From Tanypteryx hageni (lineage: Eukaryota; Arthropoda; Insecta; Odonata; Petaluridae), in contig CM054115.1 in the NCBI GenBank assembly GCA_028673005.1, positions 58,243,407-58,307,406 on the forward strand: a stretch of 64,000 bases of DNA, in the 5' to 3' direction. A program made the translations under genes and the position numbers. The notes beneath the pieces are model-generated. The model was not told where the DNA came from and made no database searches. It worked only from the letters and a program-made list of their open reading frames with translations. This document shows, piece after piece, positions 61,801 through 64,000 of this stretch; position 1 is the first letter of the stretch, and each line of letters starts with the position of its first letter.

Positions 61801-62996
61801 GTGCAATATATTTGAACAACATTAAGGCATGGGGAGAAAATGAATGTGCTGAACTTAAATATCACAAATTCTTATTGCAGAAACCTCTCCTATTTCAAAA
61901 TAAATAGGTATTACTTCAAAGTTTACAATTTGGACAGAGTAGATAGCAAATTATAAACATCAAATACTAAAGTCTATCAAAGATAAAGGAAATTAAGTAC
62001 AAATCAAATGACATCCTGAATCCAAATGGAAGCACAATTGGTGCATTAACGATTATTCTTGAATAATGTTAACTGCTCATAATAGTATGAATCAATTATA
62101 AGAGTTAACATTCATTTCAATAGATATAATTTTACAGATTCAGCTTAGGTAGTAATAAAAATCATATCTTATGATATAAATACCTCTACATTAATATAGT
62201 CTACTCACATTCATTCTGGTAAGTATTAGTTTGCATTTGAAAAATCTCAACACCTCTAAACAAATTAAAAGATAAATTCTATTAATGCTTATTGCACTTC
62301 AAATCTCAAATTTCTACCAAAGCACATTCAACTGAATGTTGAGCTAGAAATCCACAACACACAAATGCCTATATAATTCAAAGCAAACAACACCCTTTCC
62401 TGATTTGAAATCTCAGAGGGGGTCTTTCAAATTCTATCTTAGAAGAGATTCTCAGTTGTAAAACAAAAATAAATAGGTCATAATAAATAATATAATTAAT
62501 CCATTCTACAATATTATTAATAAATAATAACTTCTTTATTGGAAAGTTTTTAACTATCCAAAACTCACCACTCGTGCTGCCCTCTCCTGAGACTCACACT
62601 TTCGGCAATACCACGGTCCTGTTGGCACGGTAACTATTCCATAACAAGCTGAAAAAAATGCGTCTTCATCAATTGAAAACTATAATTTTACCTGAGCAAT
62701 TCCACCCATTCACGGGGTATATAATGATTCTATCTAACAATTTACACGGATGTAGTTGAACAACTGGTATCATACGCGAGAATAACTATATTATTTCATA
62801 ATTATCCAATTTCGCGGTTCAAGAATTACATGCAGGCATAGTTCTTTGGCAATGACTGCTACAACCTCAATAGGTCTCACTAATTACCTTGATGTACTGC
62901 CACTGTACAGCCTTGCCCATCGCAATACACCAAGGGGTTCTCTGTCCATCCTCTTTCATCCGAACAAACACAACAGCCTCCTACCATTTCCTTCAT
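16642..62996 (-). CDS. Alh: AF10/AF17 (MLLT10/6, Alhambra) homologue, 12 exons, 3' end not found
   Basis: This is the gene-level entry. The coding exons, 5' to 3', are 62996-62888, 62648-62569, 60686-60522, 54280-54083, 40892-39757, 38796-38434, 36451-36268, 32456-32294, 29952-29665, 27061-26761, 21126-20908 and 16840 (or 16831)-16642. Every junction keeps frame, for about 1132-1135 codons. Domain order is PHD1 (residues about 7-58), zinc knuckle (64-75), extended PHD2 (119-180), a Ser/Pro-rich linker (185-745), OM-LZ (about 775-840) and a Gly/His/Gln/Ser-rich tail. Known of the family: AF10 and AF17 are nuclear chromatin readers. Their PHD-Zn-PHD module binds the H3 tail around unmodified K27, and the OM-LZ recruits DOT1L for H3K79 methylation. 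Human AF10 has about 1070 residues, so most of the protein is here. The C-terminal segment after exon 12 was not found. Confidence 0.93.
17770..20348 (-). mobile_element. Complete hAT transposon with 8-bp target duplication
   Basis: ATAATACC occurs immediately outside both ends (17762-17769 and 20349-20356), the 8-bp duplication expected for hAT. The ends pair as TAACGTGACCAT and ATGGTCACTTTA. Subterminal AAAACGGGAC motifs face each other near both ends. The 2579-bp element contains one uninterrupted transposase frame and lies in intron 11 of the AF10 homologue, in the same orientation as the gene. Confidence 0.95.
18108..19988 (-). CDS. hAT-family transposase, 626 aa, uninterrupted
   Basis: A BED/C2H2-like zinc finger lies at residues 30-56 (C30, C33, H50, H56). 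The RNase H-like catalytic core has Asp160 ([13 protein letters not shown]), a C258-x2-H261 motif ([12 protein letters not shown]), a [18 protein letters not shown] block, and Glu564 in the C-terminal hAT dimerisation region ([15 protein letters not shown]). The second catalytic position reads [12 protein letters not shown]. Relatives I recall have Asp at the second Gly (residue 224, codon GGT at 19317-19319), one transition from GAT. The frame is full length with no stops, and the ends and target duplication are intact, so the copy looks young but may be catalytically dead. Confidence 0.92.
   Translation of the reverse strand: MPKRKCTFNVNLQTKYPFIKQSSTSSDVRCEKCRTEFNIAHGGASDINQHLRSEKHKNSDLAAATSSSLINFFKKTDSPTSKDLEIAAAEGVWAYHMVQENHSFRSNDCASKLIQTCFEQKFGCARTKTEAIVVNVLAPIVIGELKDRLSKCNCVAILTDASNHGSKKIFPVLVRFFLPYEGTQVKLLEFQDQPGETSDVIMNYLMQVLTENNLTSKIVAFCGGNTNCNFGGMKRRGVNNVYAKLNLSLGRTLLGIGCGAHIIHNAIKTAADCLSIDFECVIVKIYSHFYIYCVRVEVLKEFCNEVDTEYHKLLCYSKTRWLALMPAIERILKLYKPLKNYFLSIDKCPNILRTFFVNTNSELWLFFMHAQSTTFHQAVLKIEGQSISAIEATKEINQLKNNLALKQSTLFLPHSVRNLMAKLQESGCSGVDEEYMKTTAAEFYKISKEYLEQWTVFFEELKIFEWANLAKIPRWEEIQSVMDELIAKGFIDSKQDTIVFDEYSLISKYITPQKVTEWNTGNVSTENRWVELFKHFHTNNLKHTNFLIINEYILCLPGTNAPVERVFSPMNKLWTSEKTQLEVPVLKAMLLTKVNFQKSCQEFHSYLKSTPNILKQICSSEKYKTK
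20908..21126 (-). CDS. Alh: AF10 homologue exon 11 (Gly/Ser/Pro-rich)
   Basis: The exon is 219 bp and all three frames are open, so the frame was chosen by phase. Joining exon 10 (AG + G) gives [20 protein letters not shown], then [20 protein letters not shown] and DHRRQ. The acceptor is ggtgcag|GACC. The best donor is CAAGT|gtaggt, which keeps phase with exon 12. The two competing longer frames have non-biased composition but would break the splice phase. Confidence 0.82.
22327..22465 (-). CDS. Possible alternative terminal exon in intron 10
   Basis: A good acceptor (ttttatattgtcag|G) is followed by 46 codons ending in TAA. It reads [20 protein letters not shown] and ends [12 protein letters not shown]. 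Its phase matches the two bases left by exon 10 of the AF10 homologue, so splicing there would give a shorter protein with an acidic C-terminus. I do not recognise the peptide. Acidic SSDEEF-type tails also occur in transposon proteins, so it may be a transposon remnant. A phase match has a one-in-three chance of being accidental. Confidence 0.35.
22470..24130. other. Intron 10 sequence, nothing recognised
   Basis: AT-rich, with stops in all frames. One short open frame (23745-23939, plus strand) has no recognisable features. Confidence 0.5.
24134..25303 (+). mobile_element. Pogo-like element, deleted
   Basis: The ends CCATATTTCGCTGCATACAA and, in reverse complement, CTGTATTTCTTGGCATATAA align as terminal inverted repeats and continue into GATGCAC. 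TA flanks both (24132-24133 and 25304-25305). Inside, on the plus strand from 24569, is a relic of a helix-turn-helix DNA-binding domain, [16 protein letters not shown], then [14 protein letters not shown] and PPPTEK. Further downstream come frame-broken pieces resembling [11 protein letters not shown] and [15 protein letters not shown]. This is the N-terminal organisation of pogo/jerky-type transposases. The catalytic domain is missing. Confidence 0.75.
24569..24910 (+). pseudogene. Pogo/jerky-type transposase N-terminal relic
   Basis: The open stretch to 24703 encodes a psq/brinker-like helix-turn-helix peptide (see the enclosing element). After the stop, shifted frames up to about 24910 still read as the CENPB-type second helix-turn-helix. 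There is no DDE domain. Confidence 0.6.
25980..26497. mobile_element. TA-flanked MITE (518 bp)
   Basis: The ends are CAGTAATATCGCGCTATACA and, in reverse complement, CAGTAATCTCCTACTATACA, with TA at 25978-25979 and 26498-26499. Non-coding. The CAGTAAT termini suggest mobilisation by a pogo/Tc1-type transposase. Confidence 0.8.
26761..27061 (-). CDS. Alh: AF10 homologue exon 10 (Gly/His/Pro-rich)
   Basis: The 301-bp exon continues the frame of exon 9 through acceptor cttcatag|TAAAC. It carries [20 protein letters not shown], then [14 protein letters not shown] and [20 protein letters not shown]. The donor is CACAG|gtatgt with two overhanging bases. There is no recognised domain. Composition matches the disordered tail of Alhambra-type proteins, and the phases into exons 9 and 11 both work. 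Confidence 0.85.
27196..27795. mobile_element. MITE family M2, copy 1 (uninterrupted)
   Basis: ACTTTCTCCAT at the left and its inverse ATGGAGAAAGT at the right bound a 600-bp non-coding unit. It shares internal blocks with 50803-52855, including GGAG.G.TACTAAGAC.TAACTAAG and CCGTTGAAATCTCG...TTTTTTTCATGAAAAC. Confidence 0.75.
28303..29262. repeat. Foldback repeat with tRNA-Met-like (SINE) sequence in both arms
   Basis: Two arms of roughly 400 bp are inverted about a centre near 28850. Each outer end has TAGCCTAGAGGTAA, an anticodon-arm-like ...TCATGACC/TTATGACC and GTTTGAGACTCCAG. These look like A box, anticodon and B box of a tRNA-derived SINE. Further shared inverted blocks are the TTGGCCA...TTTTTTCTCCTGCAAAATGTCC region and AATTAC..TC(C)A..GGAAT nearer the centre. 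It lies in intron 9 of the AF10 homologue. Such a transcript would fold into a long imperfect hairpin. Confidence 0.75.
29665..29952 (-). CDS. Alh: AF10 homologue exon 9 (leucine zipper)
   Basis: The 288-bp exon starts [20 protein letters not shown] and continues [19 protein letters not shown], the leucine-zipper half of the OM-LZ. Leucines fall at heptad spacing, and the HQL.AEN.RLEE core matches AF10. It then becomes Gln- and His-rich ([20 protein letters not shown]). In mammals the OM-LZ binds DOT1L and is required for leukaemogenic AF10 fusions. The acceptor is tttttag|TTGCC and the donor CAAG|gtaagt. Confidence 0.94.
30699..31425. repeat. Direct duplication (two copies of about 230 bp)
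   Basis: Copy 1 (about 30699-30930) and copy 2 (about 31195-31425) share TTTCATTGTAAGCTT/TTTTATTGTAAGCTT, AGTCCAACAATGCAAAAATC and GAATTAAACAACAGAATC, and end in GGTAAGAATAAGAATCTTCA. They are in the same orientation, with about 265 bp between them. The short frames predicted in each are in shifted registers and are not genes. Confidence 0.8.
31960..32265. repeat. Dispersed repeat R2, copy A
   Basis: Contains ACCAGTCAT.GTGT, several GA(A/C)GA(A/G)TTTGTCA-like and (A/G)AATTGAC units, and ends CTTGGATTCAGGTAAAT.(C/G)GGTA. The same landmarks recur at 36720-37190. Part of the repeat is a loose tandem array of GATGAATTGACACACGA-type units. It lies immediately downstream of exon 8 of the AF10 homologue. 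Confidence 0.6.
32294..32456 (-). CDS. Alh: AF10 homologue exon 8 (octapeptide motif)
   Basis: The exon has 54 codons plus one base. After a Gly/Thr/Pro-rich lead it reads [20 protein letters not shown], the octapeptide (OM) part of the AF10/AF17 OM-LZ. Human AF10 carries a nearly identical EQLLERQW...GQQFL block here. The acceptor is cgtaaag|GTT and the donor GACA|gtaagt. The exon ends inside the Ile codon that begins the leucine-zipper part. Confidence 0.94.
34108..34615 (+). pseudogene. Tigger/CENPB-type transposase relic
   Basis: The N-terminal helix-turn-helix ([14 protein letters not shown], then a frameshifted [17 protein letters not shown]) is followed by the CENPB-type domain in the open frame 34266-34559 ([29 protein letters not shown]). 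The start of the DDE domain survives as NMDESG before the copy is cut by a hAT-like end at 34622. At least one frameshift and one stop are present. Confidence 0.85.
34622..34760 (+). repeat. hAT-like terminus with a 24-bp minisatellite
   Basis: CAGTGGTGTCCAACCTTTTC is a typical hAT 5' terminus (CAGTGGTTCTCAACC-like). It runs directly into about four tandem units of GGCCGC(A/T)CTAAAACCCTTCAT at 34665-34751. I found no matching right end in the window. Confidence 0.6.
35491..35770. mobile_element. Small MITE with inverted ends inside the Tigger copy
   Basis: CGGCGAAAGAAGTCCGATGA, then CAGCT, near 35500-35525 is mirrored by AGCTGTCATCGGACTTCTTT at 35741-35760. The outer ends (CAGTCGAG and CTCGAG) are flanked by TA on both sides. 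About 280 bp, non-coding. Confidence 0.6.
36268..36451 (-). CDS. Alh: AF10 homologue exon 7
   Basis: The exon encodes 61 codons plus one base, including [15 protein letters not shown] and [19 protein letters not shown], and ends SRVIAS|gtgagt. Two AG acceptors lie 7 bp apart (gtttag|ATTTCAG and atttcag|AATGG). Only the upstream one restores the frame left by exon 6 (CT + A). The downstream one would reach a stop within about 15 codons. No named domain; the segment matches the position of the HNGIY-like linker that precedes the OM-LZ in vertebrate AF10. Confidence 0.88.
36570..37190. repeat. Dispersed repeat R2, copy B
   Basis: The counterpart of 31960-32265, with TTACCAGTCATGGTGTATCA, TTTGTCATGTGA, and the end CTTGGATTCAGGTAAATACG. 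Copy B has extra AT-rich sequence between the unit array and the terminal motif. Confidence 0.6.
37285..38268. mobile_element. TA-flanked MITE (984 bp)
   Basis: The ends are CACCACCTTTTTGAACTTCG and, in reverse complement, CACCACCTTTTTGAGCTTCG, with TA at 37283-37284 and 38269-38270. Inside, TTCGCGAATTTGGACTTTG near the left is echoed inverted near the right. There is no coding capacity. It lies in intron 6 of the AF10 homologue. Confidence 0.85.
38434..38796 (-). CDS. Alh: AF10 homologue exon 6 (Ser/Lys-rich linker)
   Basis: The exon is 363 bp, with acceptor tttatag|GACT and donor AAGCT|gtaagt. The peptide begins [20 protein letters not shown] and continues [16 protein letters not shown]. 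It later reads [20 protein letters not shown] and ends in a Lys/Glu run ([14 protein letters not shown]). It belongs to the low-complexity linker between the PHD module and the OM-LZ. It is recognised by frame continuity and composition rather than by a domain. Confidence 0.88.
39030..39440. repeat. Foldback repeat in intron 5
   Basis: The arms, about 39030-39215 and 39272-39440, are inverted. Landmarks are GACTATAAATACAGG (39274-39288) against CCTGTATTTATAGTC (39191-39205), and GACCTGATGAAACTGACTGT (39321) against the mirrored GACCTGAAGAAGCCAACTGT. Divergence between arms is about 20-25 %. No coding capacity. Confidence 0.75.
39757..40892 (-). CDS. Alh: AF10 homologue exon 5 (large disordered exon)
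   Basis: The 1136-bp exon starts [20 protein letters not shown], a segment that follows the PHD module in insect Alhambra proteins as I recall them. It then becomes low complexity: a His/Pro/Ser block, Ser runs, a poly-Ala tract followed by IGNAP, and several SSS and TTT stretches. Basic patches such as APKRKGSKG and RGKKRRGAG are candidate nuclear-localisation signals. The acceptor is gtttcag|AAG. The donor is CGAG|gtctgt, which leaves two bases that join the G of exon 6 to form an Arg codon. The long open frame on the opposite strand (40117-40608) is a by-product of this repetitive coding sequence. Confidence 0.93.
40893..42404. other. Intron 4 sequence, nothing recognised
   Basis: AT-rich, no open frame with recognisable features. 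A short (GT)n run lies at 41904-41918. Confidence 0.5.
42407..43667 (-). mobile_element. DUF4817-type Tc1/mariner element with >100-bp TIRs
   Basis: The ends start CAGGGTGGGCC (left) and CAGGATGGGCC (right, reverse complement). They stay nearly identical for more than 100 bp, through TACTTGACAA, AATCCAAAATTATGAAAATA and CAGAAAGTCATAATGACATG. TA flanks both (42405-42406 and 43668-43669). The 1261-bp length is normal for the group. The transposase is encoded on the minus strand and is broken. It lies in intron 4 of the AF10 homologue. Confidence 0.93.
42518..43552 (-). pseudogene. DUF4817-type Tc1/mariner transposase, frameshifted
   Basis: The N-terminal helix-turn-helix frame (43552-43160) begins [20 protein letters not shown] and has a recognisable linker ([20 protein letters not shown], then [13 protein letters not shown]). 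Catalytic pieces follow in other frames: [14 protein letters not shown] (43081), [24 protein letters not shown] (about 42840) and [17 protein letters not shown] (42751), ending [16 protein letters not shown]. All three acidic motifs are visible, but several frameshifts and a stop interrupt them. Confidence 0.9.
43670..46066. other. Intron 4 sequence, nothing recognised
   Basis: About 2.4 kb of AT-rich sequence with no open frame, paired repeat ends or RNA that I can support. Confidence 0.5.
46235..46760. repeat. Tandem duplication, unit about 290 bp
   Basis: Two diverged units in the same orientation share TTTCAACTATCTCC(G/A)ACG, TCCCGCATTT, CTGG(TGG), GAGATGGCAG and (C/T)ATTTTCTAT(C/T)(A/T)AA. 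Divergence is roughly 20-25 %. The short frame over unit 1 (46151-46366) has no match in unit 2. Confidence 0.75.
46894..49244 (+). mobile_element. hAT element, ZMYM1-like lineage, decayed
   Basis: The left end is CAGGGCCGGCCT and the right end, in reverse complement, CTGAGCCGGTCT. The flanks GGTGCGGT (46886-46893) and GGTGCAGT (49245-49252) are a 7/8 match to an 8-bp target duplication. At 2351 bp it contains broken pieces of a hAT transposase. Near the left end CCTAGGGCCGCC and GGGGGCCGCC are typical of this GC-rich terminus type. Confidence 0.85.
48048..49100 (+). pseudogene. hAT (ZMYM1-like) transposase relic
   Basis: The first frame (48048-48431) reads [20 protein letters not shown], then [20 protein letters not shown] and [10 protein letters not shown], a pattern seen in ZMYM1-like hAT proteins. 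The C-terminal frame (48777-49100) carries [20 protein letters not shown] and [18 protein letters not shown], the hAT dimerisation domain. Intervening sequence (48431-48776) has stops and frameshifts, and the catalytic N-terminal half is missing or unreadable. Confidence 0.85.
49462..50359. mobile_element. TA-flanked MITE (898 bp)
   Basis: The ends are CAGTGAAATGTCAGTATAAT and, in reverse complement, CAGTAAAATGTCAGTGTAAC, with TA at 49460-49461 and 50360-50361. The sequence is non-coding. Termini of this type are associated with pogo/Tigger transposases. Confidence 0.85.
50803..52855. mobile_element. MITE family M2, copy 2 (interrupted)
   Basis: It has the same ACTTTCTCCAT/ATGGAGAAAGT ends as 27196-27795 and the same internal blocks. 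The two extremes are separated by the element at 51611-52836, which sits near the right end. Without that insertion it would be about 0.83 kb. Confidence 0.75.
51611..52836. mobile_element. TA-flanked non-autonomous element (1226 bp)
   Basis: The ends are CAGGTAGACCCTGATTTATG and, in reverse complement, CAGGTTGACCTTGATTTACC, with TA at 51609-51610 and 52837-52838. Non-coding. It lies inside M2 copy 2, so it is younger than that insertion. Confidence 0.85.
53130..54082. other. Intron 4 sequence, no supported gene
   Basis: A 97-codon open frame (53263-53556, plus strand) has ordinary composition but no domain, signal or splice context that I recognise. The rest is AT-rich. Confidence 0.4.
54083..54280 (-). 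CDS. Alh: AF10 homologue exon 4 (extended PHD2, C-terminal part)
   Basis: The exon has 66 codons, phase 0 at both ends. It starts [12 protein letters not shown], carries [19 protein letters not shown] and closes with [12 protein letters not shown]. These Cys/His residues complete the second zinc-binding fold of the PZP module. The acceptor is ttgcag|ACC and the donor CTG|gtgagg. The exon is much more GC-rich than its flanks. Open frames on the opposite strand here are shadows of this exon. Confidence 0.95.
54789..56012 (+). mobile_element. mariner element, decayed
   Basis: The ends TGGGGGTGGTTCAAATGAAA and, in reverse complement, TGAGGGTTATTCAAATGAAA pair over about 40 bp (continuing AACAG.AAAAGTGAAAAG). 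TA flanks both (54787-54788 and 56013-56014). At 1224 bp it is close to the standard 1.3 kb. It contains a broken mariner transposase on the plus strand and lies in intron 3 of the AF10 homologue. Confidence 0.93.
54964..55938 (+). pseudogene. mariner transposase with stops and frameshifts
   Basis: The frame starts [20 protein letters not shown] and continues [13 protein letters not shown] with a stop at 55090. DNA-binding-domain pieces follow ([42 protein letters not shown]). The catalytic region retains TGDETF, then, in the open frame 55471-55782, [32 protein letters not shown] and [20 protein letters not shown]. The last two Asp fit the D34D signature of mariner. Several stops and at least two frameshifts make it non-functional. 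Confidence 0.92.
57233..57409 (+). CDS. BED-type zinc-finger exon (59 codons)
   Basis: ATG at 57233 opens [20 protein letters not shown], followed by [20 protein letters not shown] and QKHLSRKHP. This is a complete BED zinc finger: the aromatic lead (WRFF), Cys-x2-Cys (C27, C30) and His-x4-His (about H46, H51). It ends in phase 0 at AAG|gtaagat, a strong donor. BED exons occur in ZBED genes and at the 5' end of hAT transposase genes. I found no continuation downstream, so this may be a truncated hAT gene in intron 3 of the AF10 homologue. No frame-disrupting change is visible. Confidence 0.6.
57474..58933. mobile_element. Possible TTAA-flanked (piggyBac-type) MITE
   Basis: TTAA (57470-57473) is followed by CCCCTCAAGCGCGG. 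At the other side CTGAGTGAAGGG is followed by TTAA (58934-58937). The TIR match is limited to CCC.TCA, so the pairing is weak. A hAT-like right terminus (GTCACAGTCCCCAACTCT, about 58403-58420) lies within. No coding sequence seen. Confidence 0.35.
58940..59950. other. Intron 3 sequence, nothing recognised
   Basis: AT-rich, no open frame or paired repeat ends recognised. Confidence 0.5.
59956..60081. repeat. Near-perfect 60-bp hairpin with a 6-base loop
   Basis: The left arm 59956-60015 and right arm 60022-60081 are reverse complements over 60 bp with two mismatches. The loop is ATTCCC (60016-60021). Landmarks are AAGATCCTATGCAGACAGG and its inverse CCTGTCTGCATAGGATCTT. No terminal motif or target duplication is obvious. 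It sits 130 bp from a tRNA-Gly-like sequence. Confidence 0.95.
60208..60287 (+). pseudogene. tRNA-Gly-like pseudogene or SINE head
   Basis: The A-box-like TAGTTCAGTGGTAGAAT and B box GGGTTCGATTCCC (60256-60268) are near-perfect tRNA-Gly features, with an intact T-arm (CCGGG/CCCGG). A run of T follows at 60282-60287, a potential Pol III terminator. The acceptor-stem halves do not pair, and the anticodon loop (CCGGCAA) lacks the invariant U33, so a functional tRNA is unlikely. Confidence 0.6.
60522..60686 (-). CDS. Alh: AF10 homologue exon 3 (zinc knuckle and start of PHD2)
   Basis: The exon has 55 codons, phase 0 at both ends. It opens with the zinc knuckle [15 protein letters not shown], continues with [14 protein letters not shown] and ends at NERFNK. 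This is the linker and the first part of the extended PHD2 of the PZP module. Acceptor tagcag|CGA and donor AAG|gtgagt are both good. The 1.9-kb intron before it holds a foldback repeat (61088-61462). Confidence 0.95.
61088..61462. repeat. Foldback MITE in intron 2
   Basis: CCTGTTATGTGCCACCCACC, then AGGTTAATAT, at the left is mirrored by ATATTAACTTGGGTGGGTGG at the right. The arms, about 170 bp each, continue inward through GGGCACTG/CAGTGCCC to CCCATGTTCACTGT against ACAGTGAATGTGGG. The centre is the C/G-rich CCACCCCCCTTGAGGGAGGG near 61270-61290. Non-coding. Confidence 0.85.
62569..62648 (-). CDS. Alh: AF10 homologue exon 2 (PHD1 second half)
   Basis: The 80-bp exon completes the codon split with exon 1 and reads [20 protein letters not shown] before ending ...QERAARV. 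It contributes the final Cys pairs of the Cys4-His-Cys3 PHD finger. The acceptor is ttttttcag|CTTG and the donor GTG|gtgagt, so it ends in phase 0. Nearly every residue matches the invariant core of the AF10/AF17/BRPF-type PHD family, which makes this one of the most secure calls in the window. Confidence 0.95.
62888..62996 (-). CDS. Alh: AF10 homologue exon 1 (start, PHD1 first half)
   Basis: The exon encodes 36 codons plus one base. It begins [17 protein letters not shown], which corresponds to the MKEM(I/V)[12 protein letters not shown] segment of vertebrate AF10. It supplies the first Cys pairs and the His of PHD finger 1 (CCVC, CDGQGC, VHQ). This ATG is the first Met after an in-frame TAA 12 codons upstream, which decides the start unless an upstream coding exon is spliced in. 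The donor is CAAG|gtaatt. Vertebrate AF10 has about 17 further residues before this Met, so an extra 5' exon is possible. Confidence 0.92.
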
Positions 62997-63300
62997 ACTG
63001 GGGTCCAATACCAATGTTCTACTAGCGTCACTTTAAAAGTGGCTTGAATTTCATGATTGATGTTATCGTAGATACTATCTAATTTAGTAATACGACATGT
63101 TTGACATGAAATTGCACTCTTTTGCGCTTTATTTACAACATTTAACACAAATTTCTGTTTGTAAACACAGTTTTCATGTGGGTCATGATTGCCAAACGAC
63201 TCCACACAATACAGCTGCGCGCATGCGTAAAAATGGATGGCGCCAGCGGTTCACTGGCAAGGTCGATATAGTAGAGTCGATAATACATACAAAATTTTGA
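62997..63300 (-). promoter_or_regulatory. 5' leader and candidate promoter of the AF10 homologue
   Basis: Upstream of the start codon an in-frame TAA closes the reading frame. The stretch GCGCGCATGCGTA at 63216-63228 matches the palindromic NRF1/Ewg core (GCGCATGCG) and sits beside a short GC-rich patch (about 63210-63265) in otherwise AT-rich DNA. Two TCGATA-containing motifs (around 63263-63282) resemble half or degenerate DRE sites. No TATA box is evident. Together these suggest a TATA-less housekeeping-type promoter, which is inference. Confidence 0.4.
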
Positions 63301-64000
63301 CACGCCATTTTGATTCAATTTTAGGATACTCGCTCAAACATCGATTCAAATTGATTTACAGCTATCATAGTTAATTCTTTAACCACGATTTAACATTTAG
63401 TCCTGTTTATCGATTTTAATGAATTTAAGTAATAATTTTGATGATTTTGATCAATTTTTAAAAGAAAGCTTTCTTTGATCCTATTGACTATAAATTTATC
63501 ATTACTAGACAGAAAACATGAAACATAAAATACTGCATAAATAATGGAATATATTCCTATTTTTTGGGCATTAAATGGGGAAAATTAGGATTTTGGATTA
63601 AGAGTTCTCTTGAACTTATTCTTCATTCTCTACAAACTATGAAATGTTAAAATCATGAAACTCACCTTGGATCCTTATATTATAGAGCAAAATTCTTCAC
63701 TCATGATTTCGGTCACATTAATAACACTAATATTTCATTTGTTCTCCTCAGATGATTTTAACGTCCATGCATATTTGAAACTATTTGACATAATGTGATA
63801 TAATTCAAGGATAGTACATTGAATATATAATGGAATTGTGAAAATAATTTGAATATCAATTCTACTAAAAATGTGATTCTTTACTTCTTTTAAATTAAAT
63901 TGGAGTTTAACAACAAAACTTAAAAGGAAGCACATTTTAAAAAATGCATCACTCTACATTTTGAACATATGAGTAAATTCCACAAAGTTGAGCCTGACCT
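63301..64000. other. AT-rich upstream sequence, no gene seen
   Basis: The sequence is AT-rich, with stops in all frames and no recognisable coding exon, RNA or transposon end. It presumably lies upstream of the AF10 homologue. Confidence 0.6.

Noticed and set aside
1..64000. CRISPR arrays, operons, prokaryotic defence systems
   Set aside because: The split gene with canonical introns, the transposon types and the base composition are eukaryotic. No regularly spaced short direct repeats of CRISPR type were seen.
1..64000. LTR retrotransposons or LINE reverse transcriptases
   Set aside because: I found no reverse transcriptase, integrase or gag-like motif and no paired long terminal repeats. 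All recognisable coding transposons are DNA elements.

Overview
This is a eukaryotic window, most likely from an arthropod with a large, AT-rich genome full of DNA transposons. One split gene with GT-AG introns spans most of it. The transposons present (piggyBac, hAT, pogo/Tigger, mariner, DUF4817-type Tc1/mariner) are the kinds common in insects and other arthropods. I cannot name the species.

Host gene: one gene on the minus strand, the AF10/AF17 (MLLT10/MLLT6; Drosophila Alhambra, Alh) homologue. I can place twelve coding exons between 62996 and 16642. All junction phases agree, giving about 1132 to 1135 codons. Exons 1-4 encode the PHD finger - zinc knuckle - extended PHD module that reads the histone H3 tail. 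Exons 5-7 are a low-complexity Ser/Pro/Ala linker with basic patches. Exons 8-9 encode the octapeptide motif and leucine zipper (OM-LZ) that binds the DOT1L H3K79 methyltransferase. Exons 10-12 are Gly/His/Gln/Ser-rich. No 3' terminal exon was recognised in the remaining 16.6 kb. The first Met lies at 62994-62996, and a GC-rich NRF1/Ewg-like motif about 220 bp upstream is a candidate promoter element.

Mobile elements: the introns and 3' side carry at least fifteen DNA elements with recognisable ends. (1) A complete 2.58 kb hAT element (17770-20348) has an 8-bp target duplication and an uninterrupted 626-codon transposase, but one apparent catalytic Asp is Gly. (2) A complete 2.17 kb piggyBac (14296-16460) has TTAA duplications and three in-frame stops. 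(3) A second, internally deleted piggyBac subfamily lies at 10696-12067. (4) A mariner lies at 54789-56012. (5) DUF4817-type Tc1/mariner elements lie at 42407-43667 and, deleted, at 4901-5779. (6) Pogo/Tigger relics lie at 33117-35838 and 24134-25303. (7) A ZMYM1-like hAT pseudogene lies at 46894-49244. (8) Several TA-flanked MITEs and foldback repeats complete the set.

Layout: 1-6 kb has microsatellites and a modular repeat that alternates with (TA)n tracts. 6-14 kb has repeats and the short piggyBac. 14-20 kb has the piggyBac, exon 12 and the hAT. 21-63 kb is the exon/intron body of the AF10 gene with nested transposons. 63-64 kb is upstream sequence. There is no operon logic here: apart from the transposon-encoded proteins and one BED zinc-finger exon at 57.2 kb, the window is one chromatin-regulator gene acting as a sink for transposons.
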